From Zygnema cylindricum (lineage: Eukaryota > Streptophyta > Zygnematophyceae > Zygnematales > Zygnemataceae): a DNA stretch of 34,449 bases. This document shows positions 21,401-31,600 of this stretch, piece by piece. How positions within the stretch are numbered: position 1 is the first letter of the stretch; the number at the start of each line of letters is the position of its first letter. Location: assembly GCA_037447655.1 (NCBI GenBank), contig JBBHKE010003272.1, positions 74,478-108,926 of the forward strand, written 5' to 3'. The translations under genes were made by a program, and so were the position numbers. The notes under the pieces were generated by a model. It worked only from the letters and a program-made list of their open reading frames with translations, was not told where the DNA came from and did no database searches.

Positions 21401-23992
21401 TATAATATTCTCTGCCTTCTATAAGATTGTCTGCCTCTTTGTTCTCGCGTTGTGTTTCGAATTCTTATATGGTCCTCTTCCTCCTCTTTGTTCTGGCTTT
21501 GTCTGGCAGGCTGCTGCCAATGCGGCCGAGGCTGAGGCTGTGCGCATACGCTTTGAGGAGGCGGACCGTGACCTCCGAGCCGCGCGGTGGGTGGTGCTCG
21601 CTTCCCAGGGCTGCTGCAAGGCTTGCTGAGAGAGAAGGTTCAAAGGGGCGTCAGTGACTCTTTCAAGGCGACATCAAAGGGAACAGAAGGTCGCAGACTA
21701 TTCCTCTCGTGGTGTTTCCACACAAGAGTGCCGTTGTTTACGGATGTTTTTCGGCTGTTACGGTTGTTTACGATTTTTTCCAGTCTTTCAGACCCAAGAA
21801 GGCATCTCTCTGGGTATACTGTAGTTTCCACCCTGTCGAACCGAAAATAATCAAGGCGTCGTCAAGTTCGATCCGTTCAATGCTGTTGTACCAGAAAAGG
21901 TCAAAATCATGAAACACAGGGAACAAATTTGTTGAAGGGCCCTTAGTGATGCAGGACTTCTGTCGCCCAAAGCCTAAGTTCTGCCACTATAGACACAGGC
22001 AGATGAACGCAATTTCATTAGTATGCTCGCTTTTTTAACTCGATGTTCAAATCTCTGAAATATGACGTGCAAAAGATTCACAATTTTTCCCAGTATTTCA
22101 GACCCAGGAAGACATTTCTCTCGGTATAGCGTAGTGTCCACCCTATCGAACTGAACATAATAAAGGTGTGGTTGAGTTCAATGACTGTTGTACCGTAAAG
22201 GTTAAAAATCCTGAATTGTAAAGACAGAACACAGATTTGTCAAAGGGCCCTTAGTAGGCTAGAACCTGGACTGTTGTCAACCAAAAGCCTAAGGTCTGCC
22301 ACTCATTTACACAGGCAGATGAGCATAATTTATTCAACATTCTTGAGACCTAACTCTGGTTCAAATATCTTAAATATGACGGACAAAAGGTTCCCGTTTT
22401 TTCCAGTCTTTCAGACCCAGAAAGACATTTCTCTGGGTGTACCGTAGTAATATACTTAATGTTGGATGGGTTCATTACTGTTGTACCGCAAAAGTTCAAA
22501 ATCCTGAAATGTAAACACAAAAACAAATTTGTTGAAGGGTCCTTAATGAGTTTCAAACCCGGACTTTTGTCACCCAAATCCTTAGGTCTGGCAGTTATCT
22601 ACACAGGCAGGTGAGCATAATTTGATTAATATACTTGATAACTAACTCTGGTCAAAAACTCTGAATTATGACGGACAAATGATTTTGTTTATTGCCAATT
22701 AAAATTAATCATTTTTCAAGTTCGACAATGTGGACATTACGGTACACGACAATGGCCTGTTATTGGCCTTTGTTGTTTCCATGAGGAAAAGGACCTGCTG
22801 TAGGTGGCGCGAAGGTTTTTTTCAAACCTGGAGATTCTGTCACATCTGCGTTCAAGAGAGTAGACCAACCTTCGTGAAAAGATTTTCATAGCTTGAAATC
22901 GGAGCTGTTTTCCGAAATCTCCATATTGGGAACCGTTTTCTGAAATTCTCCGTATCGCCAAATAAGCAAATATCTTGTCTTTGTAGCAAGGTCATCCTAA
23001 GCCTGAATCAGACTGTCTGACCACCGTAAACGTATCAACAAAGCCTCTCAACCTCTTTATGGGATTTTGGTCTTAGGCTCAGTTACTGAAGCAACAGCAA
23101 GTCAATTGTCGTGATAAAAGCTGGTGCACAAAAATACCCCTTAAAATCCAGTTTATTGAGTAACTTTAAATGAAGTATATAATGAATAGGTTCTTTCCAA
23201 GAGTTTCCTTCCTGTGTGTTGGTGTGTGCTAAGATCTAATTTATCACTAAGATGAAAATGCAAGGTGGTTAGTGCCAGCTTATTATTGAGATGAAGTGAA
23301 AGGTGGTTGATTGCAGGAAGGAGGTAGATGACCTTCACAGTATTGTACGAAGCTTGGAGAAGGGTGTAGCTGACGAGAAAGCTGTTTGTAAGGAAGTCGA
23401 GGCTCGAGAGGCTGTAGCATTGCAAGAGGTGCTCAATTCTGTTCTTTTTGAGATTAGATTTCTTGTTTTAGTTGTGTGAATGTCAACAGTTTTTAGATTA
23501 TGTTACCTGGAGTTTTCTTCTTTAGCTAAGTGTTGGTTTGGGCCATGGATTTGATTTATTACCTGGAGTTTCCGTCTTATTCACTCTCTCTTCGCTTTTC
23601 TTCCTCTTCTCTTCCCTTTTAAGATTTTCTTGATTTCTAACTGTGAGTAGCATGGATTTAATTTTTACCTGGAGTTTTTTTCATCAGCTAAGAGTGGATG
23701 TTAAGAAAGAATTTTGGCACGGAATCGTTTGGCAGGTACATAGACTTCTGGAGCTTCTGTCGGACATGGAAGAGGAGGCTGCCAGGTGGCGAGCTGCGGC
23801 AAGTGAGGAGGCGGCAGCCGGGGCAGCTGTGGTCGAGGAATTGGAAGCAACTCATCAACAGGTAAAACACCAACACTGATACTCTTCACATTTCTAACAG
23901 TTACGTGGTTGCAGGGGTTCCCAAAAGGTTTCTGTATGCATAACATATAATGTTACTCATCGGGTGGTAAGTCAAAAGAGATATGTTGACAT

Positions 23993-24029
<37 letters not shown>

Positions 24030-24531
24030 GGCAAATAATTTAATGAATTTCGGCACATTGGAGAGGTTACAGTTTGTCGACACTGCTCGCCATAATTAGT
24101 CTTGATGGGAATGTGCGAAAATGGGTTTTTGTTTTGATCAGATAGCGGTTCTTGAAAACGAAGTCTCGTCGTGGAAAAGAAGTGCAGAAGAAGTCATGGT
24201 TCGCATTAAAACGAAAGAGGAAATGGCGGCAGCGGCTATGGCTGCTCGAGATGCTGCCGAAAAGTCTTTACAAATCGCTGACCGGAGAACAGGAGAGTTG
24301 AGAAGGCGATTGGAGGAGATGGCATCACAAATGGACGAGACTGGAAACGGAAGGGAAGGGAGTGGAGACAGAGAAGGAGAGAGAGAAACGCAAGCCGGAT
24401 GTTGGAGTGCAGCTTGGCCATGGCTACATAGTAGTGCAGGGCCCATTTTTCCGCTCACGGGAATGGGAAGGAATCGAGGGGCAACTCAAATGACCGCTGA
24501 GATGGAAGAATTGACGGAACCTCTCATGTAG
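18407..24531 (+). CDS. Large coiled-coil protein of plant type (5 exons, about 804 residues)
   Basis: Exons: 18407-20116, 21510-21586, 23317-23428, 23736-23861, 24142-24531; phases 0, 2, 0, 0 join cleanly. The start is the ATG at 18407 in GCAGCCATGG context; the frame is open upstream only from a TTG. Residues 2-22 are acidic. Near-continuous heptads rich in Glu, Lys, Arg and Ala run from about 110 to 720, broken near 211-229 by a Gly/Pro/Arg linker. ARFKILAQEAVKQRDE (about 144-159), VIRQRDAAREEAEQRN and SAIEMSQLESTIAAL, and a tryptophan-bearing C-terminal CWSAAWPW resemble a land-plant long coiled-coil family (Arabidopsis At1g24560 type, from memory and unchecked). Function is unknown to me; no motor, kinase or membrane segment is seen, so a structural or tethering role is inference. 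Exons 2 to 5 continue the heptads without a break, which supports the joins. Confidence 0.88.
20113..20600 (+). repeat. TATGGTAAATCTGGTGTT tandem repeats in coiled-coil intron 1
   Basis: About eight or nine decayed units of 45 to 60 bases, each with AAATATGG(T/C)AA(A/T)T(C/T)(T/G)GGT and a GCTTATTAAA word. The intron's own donor stretch at 20113-20143 (CAGGTAATTTGCTTAATG onward) matches the unit at about 20279-20310 (CAGGTAGAAAATGCTTATTA onward), so the exon boundary appears to belong to the array. Confidence 0.8.
21043..21586 (+). repeat. Triplicated exon 2 region of the coiled-coil gene
   Basis: Sequence starting GCTG(C/G)TA/GCTGCTG and continuing (A/C)TAAAGCGGC(C/T)GAG occurs at 21043, 21279 and 21510, spaced 236 and 231 bases, with similar intron flanks (TTCTCTGCCT(C/T)(C/T)TTGTTCT). 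Only the third copy extends into a full exon with a good donor. The second keeps a working-looking acceptor (TTTGTGCAG) and an in-frame Ala/Glu-rich reading; the first has lost the acceptor. Confidence 0.85.
21771..22700. repeat. Three tandem 310-base repeats in coiled-coil intron 2
   Basis: CAGT(C/A)TTTCAGACCCA starts at 21781, 22091 and 22404 (periods 310 and 313). Each unit also contains CTGTTGTACC, TTTGT(T/C)(G/A)AAGGG(C/T)CCTTA and ACACAGGCAG(A/G)TGA in the same order. No coding frame is conserved among the copies. They are more diverged than the exon 2 copies, so an older event. Confidence 0.9.
23241..23318 (+). repeat. Doubled acceptor region of coiled-coil exon 3
   Basis: Two adjacent copies of about 39 bases (23241-23279 and 23280-23318) share A(A/G)GATGAA, AAGGTGGTT and a final GCAG or CCAG. 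The second copy ends in the working acceptor of exon 3; the first ends in a dead-looking TGCCAG. Confidence 0.75.
23505..23700. repeat. TTACCTGGAGTTT repeats in coiled-coil intron 3
   Basis: TTACCTGGAGTTT occurs three times (about 23500, 23560 and 23667), with ATGGATTT(A/G)ATTT before and (T/C)AGCTAAG(A/T)GT after where preserved. Loose tandem or interspersed duplication within one short intron. Confidence 0.7.
23991..24026. repeat. (AT)n microsatellite in coiled-coil intron 4
   Basis: About 30 bases of alternating A and T in the last intron. Confidence 0.9.
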
Positions 24532-24540
24532 AAACAGAAG

Positions 24541-24726
24541 TTATCGCTTTTAATCTTAGGAGGGAGGGAGAGAGAGATAAGGAAGGGAGGGGAGAGAGGG
24601 ACGGGAGAGAGGGAAGGGAGGGAGGGAAGGGAGGGAGGGATGGACGGAGGGAGGGATGGACAGAGGGAGGGACGGAGGGAGGGATGGAAGGAGGAAATCA
24701 CGGAGACTTGTCGCTTTTAATTTTAG
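24541..24726 (+). repeat. G-rich purine tract in the 3' UTR of the coiled-coil gene, with flanking direct repeats
   Basis: From about 24560 to 24697 the sense strand is almost entirely purine with many GGGAGGGA runs, compatible with G-quadruplex or triplex structure in the mRNA or DNA. It begins about 25 bases after the stop codon. It is bounded by near-identical T(A/G)TCGCTTTTAAT(C/T)TTAG at 24541-24559 and 24708-24726, suggesting the tract expanded between, or together with, a duplicated 3' UTR segment. Confidence 0.8.
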
Positions 24727-26290
24727 TGACACATTGACATTGACAGTACTTGGGGATTCTGGCGAACTTTTGGTCTTGTTGCTTGTATAGTGATTTGCAT
24801 ATTATATGCGTTGCACAAAACATGACGGTAGTTTCACCTTTCTCATGGGAGTGGTGTCTTCCACTATTCGGGTTAACCAAGTAGGTAAGCATGGAAGTGT
24901 TGAAGTCCGTATGGGAAATGCTCAAAATCATAAAAAAAGTAAATAATTTCCACGAGTTCGTTTTACGGTTCTGTATGGAGATTTGGTGTTTTTTCAGTGA
25001 CATCTCTTGGATTAATGTGCGTGTATATATATATAAGTGAACGCTATATCTCCCCTTTATCTTTTTACATAAATGGAAGATGAAAGCGGGTGTTAACAAA
25101 ATTACCAGTGTGGTGATTTTGTTTAGTATGTTAAATGAAGCATAAACAATATAAGCAATTTGGTTACATTGATGGGTAACTTTTCAATAATTGAGTGGTT
25201 ACAATTGAAATTATGTGTTACTTGATTTTTTTATCAAAAGAATCTATGGTCGATTTGAATGGGTTGCTATTTTGCATTTGACCACTTTTAGAAACATTTG
25301 TGTCCATGTAACATTTGACGAATCGTATAAATAACCAAAGATTCTTATCCCCTTATTTGTTCAGCGGTCCACCTAAGCATGTTGCATGAAATTGTGAGAA
25401 AAAATTGAGTTTTATAAAAAGAAACCGAACAAAGTGGCTTAACAATGAAGACACAACTCGAATAACTAACTTTTAATTGGAGAAGACGGTGCAGGCAATG
25501 ATCGGAGCGTGCTCCGATCTAACCTTGCTGAGTGGCATAGTTTTTTTACAATGGATACCATAAAGAGGCTTTCATTCCACTCGATGAAACACAAAATAAT
25601 CCATATATACGGAAATTATGTTTGTATCCACTGGTAAACGACCCAAAAAAAAAACCATTGTGGACAAAAATGAAGCTTATAAAGGCTAATGAAATCGAAA
25701 TGTGGTTTTAGAACACATTGGCATGGTTACAGGCAGAGACATCATCCAACTATGTGTTTTTCTTTTGACTCTTTTCAGATGTTCATGTTGTATTTTATAA
25801 GCATGGTTTGGCTTCCTATTGGACAAGAAATGTCATGATGATTTGCTTTGAGTCAACCTATTGATGAACATTAATTTGTAGCTTTTGTTATATAACAATG
25901 TTTCTATCCAATAAAAAAAGTAAAACTCTACTCAGCTACTCGGTAGTAAAGTCGTTTTGGTCCACGCGTTTCGTAAAGGAATGTACCAAAGATTGTTTTG
26001 AATGAAAAAACGTGGCTAGCTTCGTCTTGTTCCAGCGTATTTTTTTTGCAGTGAGCAGGCCCTATTGACCTCGTGGCACAAGTACGGTTCAAAGATTGGA
26101 GACGGTGGGTGATAGCGGTCATCTATTGGCTAGCGGATCTATTGCAAACGAAAAGTAATCGGACAATAATTCTGGGCTAATCTTCAATTTTGGTACGCTA
26201 ATAAGGAATCCTTTCCAGCAGAAAGAATAAAAGGTTGTATGCTTTTGGTCCACGTGTCGCATTAGAATATATTTGACTATATTTGAAAAA
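24727..26290. other. Intergenic stretch without a supported gene
   Basis: AT-rich, with short frames only. The one clear structure is a perfect 9-base palindrome pair GATCGGAGC and GCTCCGATC with a two-base spacer at 25500-25519. No domain, RNA gene or clean transposon ends were recognised. Confidence 0.45.
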
Positions 26291-26296
26291 GAAATT

Positions 26297-26425
26297 GGGC
26301 TTATGTCCCATTAGGCGGTCTCAGTAAACGTACGGATACGTTTACCGAATGCCTTTGTTCTATTTTGTTTGGTCAAACCACTTTTTATTTGCGTGGCTCA
26401 CTTTGGTTGGTACCATGTAGGACAC
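26297..26425. mobile_element. Copy of the repeat seen at 6680-6800
   Basis: CCATTAGGCGGTCTCAGTAAACG here matches 6695-6717, and the downstream TTTATTTGCGTGGC(T/A)CACTTTG(G/A)TTGG matches about 6773-6800. The opposite hairpin arm of the first copy is not obvious, so this is a truncated or rearranged relative. Confidence 0.6.
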
Positions 26426-26455
26426 TATTCGATTCTACAAATCTACAAAAAAGGT

Positions 26456-27043
26456 CGCCTTCAGCATTGTGCCTTCCTCCATTGGTGCCGCGAAGTAGTG
26501 AATTACGGAGTGAAGGAGAGGCAAGGTGAGCAAGGTGAGAAAGGAGCGAGCCGCATTGGCGCCTTCACAGATTTTTCACCTTTCCGTGAAATGGCATCAC
26601 TGCCTTGAGACTCCTACAACAAAAATCCGTACAAGATGCAAGCGGACAAAAAGAAACAACTGTGTACTTTTTCTCGTCATCAAAAACTTTTTAAATTTTT
26701 GACACGTGCGAATATGATTTTCTATTTGTGAAGCGGTGTTACTTTATTTAGAATACATCGCTGATATGTTTTAAGATAAGTTTGAAGACGACAAGACAGT
26801 GGGTCGAAAAAACACAAGATGACGACTTGTCGTACATCCTAAGTTCGAAGATGACGCAAATTGTACTCTACATTTTTGCGATTTTTTTTACGGTTGTAAC
26901 TTTTGCAGTACGGCTTGAAGTTTTTGAAGAAAACGACAAAAAAAAAGCCTTTACTTAGCCACATGGGGCCGTGCCCTTATTGTTTACGGTTTCTTTACCC
27001 CTCACAAAGTTTTTCAATACGACTATCGTGTAAGGGTACGACC
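26456..27043. repeat. Long direct repeat, copy A
   Basis: About 590 bases matching 27555-28130 in order, at an offset of roughly 1,090-1,100. Shared blocks include GTGAAGGAGAGGCAAGGTGAGCAA, CCGTACAAGATGCAAGCGGAC, TGTTTTAAGATAAG and TTATTGTTTACG. Base changes and small indels are scattered throughout, so the duplication is old. No protein frame is conserved between the copies. Confidence 0.85.
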
Positions 27044-27290
27044 TTTTGTAATTGTACTAGCGAACTTACTTTCTATTCTAGCGCAGATTTGCCGTACACG
27101 GTTTTCAAGTGTCCCAATGTGTAAACAACGAAATTGTTACTCAAGGGTGTGACGATTGCATACCTCGACAATGCCCGTGATGGCTGTCAACGTCTACAAT
27201 CTGTCTTGACGCACCGTATTTTTTTAAATTTTTGGAACGTCGCAAGACATATCATATTTTTTGAAACGTTTTGGTACATCGCATGTCTTT

Positions 27291-27386
27291 GCGTGACATC
27301 CTAGACGTACAACCGCGTGACATCCTAGACGTACAACCGCGTGACATCCTAGACGTACAACCGCGTGACATCCTAGACGTACAACC
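27291..27386. repeat. Four perfect 24-base tandem repeats
   Basis: Four identical units, each beginning GCGTGACATCC and ending ACGTACAACC, lie between copies A and B of the long direct repeat. Perfect identity in otherwise decayed DNA means recent expansion. Read on the minus strand they give a repeated octapeptide in an unsupported frame, which I do not call as a gene. Confidence 0.97.
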
Positions 27387-27554
27387 TTCTAACCATGGCT
27401 GAACAAGATGCTTTTGTGTTTGCCTCTCCTGTTTGGTCGCCATGAATAGACATAGAATTCTTGACGCCCCTGAAAAATAAAAATAAAACATTTTTATTTT
27501 TGGCCGTGTTTGTTGGATTCTTCCCAACGTGACTTGGTTCGCGCACTTGCGGGC

Positions 27555-28130
27555 GCCCTCAGCATTATGCTTTCCTTTAGTGGTGTTATGAAGGAGGAGT
27601 GAAGGAGAGGCAAGGTGAGCAATGTGAGAGAGGCACGAGCTGCAATGGCGCCTTCGCAAATTTTTCATCTTTTCGTGAAATGGGATTGCAACTTTGAGAC
27701 CCCTGCAAAAAAAAAACCGTACAAGATGCAAGCGGACAAAAAAAAAAGTTGTTTACTTTTTTTCGTCGTCAAAAACTTCTGAAACTTTTTAAACATATGC
27801 TTTTCTATTTGTGAAAGTGGTGTTACTTTATTTAAAACACATCGCCAATGTGTTTTAAGATAAGCTTGAAGATGACGTGACAGTGGGTGGAAAAAACAAA
27901 AGACGACAACTTGTCGTACATGCTTAAGTTTGAAGTTGACGCAAACTGTACTCTACAATTTTGCGATTTCTTCGTACGGCGGTAACTTCTACAGTGCGGC
28001 GCTAAGTTTTTGAGGAGAACGGCAGAAAAAAACCTTTACGTTGCCACATGGGGCAGCACTCTTATTGTTTACGATTTCTTTACCCGTCACAAAGTTTTTT
28101 CATACGGCTATCTTGTACGGATGTACGATC
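27555..28130. repeat. Long direct repeat, copy B
   Basis: Second copy of the 26456-27043 sequence. The pair has no TG...CA ends and no primer-binding or polypurine signal beside it, so it does not look like a pair of LTRs. A transposon-family duplication or a tandem segmental duplication is more likely. Confidence 0.85.
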
Positions 28131-28254
28131 CAGCCATCGTACCCGTTTGCCGATACTAATTTGTACGGAACCTCAATTAACGTCAAGGAAAAATTAAAAT
28201 CACGTACTCTATTTTTGGATAAAAATCAAAATTTTAAGAACCCAAATTAGTGAC

Positions 28255-28287
28255 CTTGACACTAATAACGATGCGCGGTGTACAGTG
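28255..28287. mobile_element. Solitary family F-like terminus
   Basis: CACTAATAACGATGCGCGGTGTAC resembles the outer right end of the foldback MITE family (compare CTAATAGCGATACATGGTGTAC at 1418-1439). The partner arm was not found with confidence, so this may be a fragment. Confidence 0.4.
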
Positions 28288-28472
28288 GAACATCTTCTTT
28301 GTGCAATAGCAGATTTTAGGGCGTTGATAAATAGACATCACCTTTTCACCTCTTAATATTCATAATTTAGGTCTAAACTTCTAAGGCTCTTGTACGGTAC
28401 AGTACTGTAACTGTTTGTACTTTTAACTTTTTGTCCTTTTCGCGCTTGTTGAACGTAGAGAGCCCTAATTTC

Positions 28473-28580
28473 AAACCCTAAACTTGTTCTTTGTGCGATT
28501 ACAACCTTCAGTACCGAATTTTAGGTCGTTTTTCCTAAAATTTTGATGAAATTCGAACCATTTTGTCTTCTCTAGGGTTT
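28473..28580 (+). promoter_or_regulatory. Telo-box pair upstream of the COG0523 gene
   Basis: AAACCCTAAA at 28473-28482 and TAGGGTTTTA at 28573-28582 lie 137 and 37 bases before the start codon. Opposed telo-boxes near the transcription start are a common plant promoter feature. The WD40 gene also carries one close to its start. Confidence 0.45.
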
Positions 28581-28609
28581 TATTCTAAAGGCATTTTTTA
28601 TTTAAGGTC

Positions 28610-31600
28610 ATGGCAACATTCGAAAATTCAATTCAAATGTCGCTTGAATACGAAAAAAAGGTTTTTGAAAAAAATAAATCTTTCTCGGGCAGGAGAGAAA
28701 TTCCTTGTACACTTATTACAGGTTTTCTAGGAAGTGGAAAAACAACTCTTGTAGAGGTAGCAGTTTTATTTACTTCAACATTTTTTATTTATTTTTTTAA
28801 TCTAAATTTGTACAGAGGTTATAATTTTAAAACTCATTGAGTCAAATTTCATATGGAGGTAACAATTTTAAAACTTATTGAAAAAATTTAACATAATTCG
28901 AGTCAATTTTCATATAGAGGTAACAATCTTAAAACTTATTTAAAAAAATAAAAAAATTTCAAACGAACAAAAAATGTACGAATGAACGTTTTTTTTAATA
29001 AAATGTTTTTTATATACTTGTAAAGCAGACGAATGTCTAAAAATTTTCTTGCAACAACATGAATCATTGCTTTGGATAGGTTGTCCCTTTATATTTTGTC
29101 TCATGTGTTTTAAATGTGTAAAATATAATTGAATTTATTTTATTATCCATATTGTATATTTTATATTGTACCGCATCATCAATTTTTGATATGCATCAAA
29201 TGTGTGCAAATATTTATGGTTTGGATGTTTACATATCACTTTTGTGTAATTTTTTTCTCAATGTAATGTATTCAACTTTTTAGACAAATATTTAAGTAAT
29301 TTTAATCGTATTGACATACAATAACTTATTCCCAAACCAAAAAAACAACAAGAAAGTGTGTTCCTGTTCCATCAGTTTCTTCAAATTTTTTTTTTTTTCA
29401 AAAAATTTCAAGAATTTTGGTTTTTTTCCATTTTTTTTTCATTTTTCTTTTCAATTTGTTTAGAATATGCGTGGAATATCCATTTTTTTTTTCATGTTTT
29501 TATCTGATACAATCTTAATCCCCCATTAGACATTTCTAAAACCCGCGAGGAAGACATGGCTCGTGTCATTTTGTTTTTTTTTTTTTTTTTTTTTTGGTCG
29601 GTGGCTACTGTCTGCTGACGTGTCCTGCATGTGTTGGCTACGTGGCAACCTCTGTCCACTATTTAGAATGTGTTTGCAGCTGCTGACGTCAGCTGCCATG
29701 TGTTTGCCACGTCAGCACCTACAGCTGGCAACCTGTCTACTGTTTTATTGAACGAGTTTGCAGCTGCTGACGTGTCCTGCATGTTTTTGCCACCTCAGCA
29801 TCTCCAGCGCTGTGCTGGCAACCTCCGATTGGCTGTTTTGGTGAACGAGTTTGCAGCTGCTGACGTGGACAGTCTGCTTCTCCACCGTACAGCTGCCAAT
29901 GCAGCTTTGGGACTTTCCAACGTACATCTCGCGAATGGTTTGTCTTACATCCCTTGCATTTTTTGCTTGTTAAAGTCATTTTTAAGGGTTTCTTTAAAGA
30001 TTTTTAAGCATTTCAACCTGTGAGTAGTAAGGCTTTGATACATGTGTAAGGATTTTGCAGGGATTTTATAAGGATTTTAACCATTTTATAAGGATTTTGA
30101 GAATTTTGAAAAGATTTGAACCATTATGAAAAGATTTTGTATGGATTTTAACCATTTTACAAGGATTTTGAGGATTTGTGGGGAAATTTCTAATTTTCTA
30201 CACGCTGTGTTCGACTAACCGCCATTATTGTGGACCTCACGGTTTCATATCTATTTTAGTATTTTTTGTTAAAGGTTAATTTAGTGGATTCGCTTATCAC
30301 AAACCATGAGAAAAGTGGTCTTGGTGTTTTAGACCAGAATTAGTGCGGACCAGTATTGCTATCGTTGTTGTTAACTCGAGCCCTGGACCAGGATTGATTG
30401 TTTTCAACTCAAGTCCAGAATTAGTGTGGGTCAGCGTTTCTATTGTTATCGTTAACTCCAAAACTAATGCACACTAGCTGTTCTAAGCTGAACAATACAG
30501 ATGTTTTTGTCTTTTTCTGAAATTGGCAGGTTGTGCCTGCTGTACTCTAAGCACCGAGTTGCGACAAGCTGTCACACAAGTGGTCCATAGTCCACACCAT
30601 TTTGACCATCTTATTGTGGAGGTGATTTTAAGGTCTAAAAACCCAAACTTCTCGAGAGTGAAAAACAAGATGTGTTTAATGTTCACATGTTTGAATCGTC
30701 TTCGTCTTTTTCTTTTCCCACATGAATGTGCTTCCTGGTTTTGCACACTTTTTTAATTCAAAGTTGGTTTGAGACAGTGCAGGATTATCTGCCACTAGAG
30801 GTCAAACTCATTGCAATTTAGAGAATTTTCAGTACAACCTGGAGAACTTATATCCAATAATTTCCTTCAAATCTTTGGTTAGGTTCACCTTCAACGCTAT
30901 TAGTGTGGTCCAGACTGTGAACTGCGACTACTCAAATGGTTTTTATTGAAATGTGAAGTTGTTAAATCTGCTTTGTACCAAACTTGAGTTGTTGGAAAAT
31001 GCTTAATTAGGTTTAGTATCGACATCCTTGTGGAAAATATCTAATCCTTAAAGTTGATACTAGCCCTAGTTTGGAAATCGCAGTAGTAACACAGTTAAAA
31101 AATGAACTTACTCACATAATCCACGCTATTAATGGTGTACTGTTAGCTAATCCTTATTTGTCATCAGACCTCCGGTGTAAAAGGTAAAGATAATGGTAAA
31201 AGGTATGGCTATGAAAAGATGTGGAATAAAATTGGTGTGGAAATCGCATCGATAATGCAATTTTATGTTATAACCTGCTTATGCAAGCCACACTGTTAGT
31301 GGTAAATTCTGTACCTAATAATTATGTGTCTTCCTGACATCTTATTACACACTAATAGTGGTGAATTGTGTAAACACTTATAAACTTGCTTACACAATCC
31401 ACACTATTAGTCGTAAACTGTGTAGCTAGTACTTATATGTCAGTAGTAGTTAAATGTGTAACTAATGCTTTGTATGTCTTTCCGGATGCCTAAAATTGCA
31501 TACATAATTCACACTATTAGCGGTAAACTGAGTGACCAATGCTTTATATGGTCTTTCCAGACTTCTGGTGTGTCAGACCCTCGACCAATTGCAGAGCTTC

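Noticed and set aside
27291-27386. CRISPR-like array
   Set aside because: The 24-base units are directly adjacent with no spacers, and the genome is eukaryotic.
27252-27731. Minus-strand frame of 159 codons with a repeated octapeptide
   Set aside because: It is the 24-base tandem repeat plus part of the diverged direct repeat; the frame is not kept in the other copy and no domain is seen.
26456-28130. LTR retrotransposon interpretation of the long direct repeats
   Set aside because: No TG...CA ends, primer-binding site or polypurine tract, and the 510-base interior has no gag or pol sequence.
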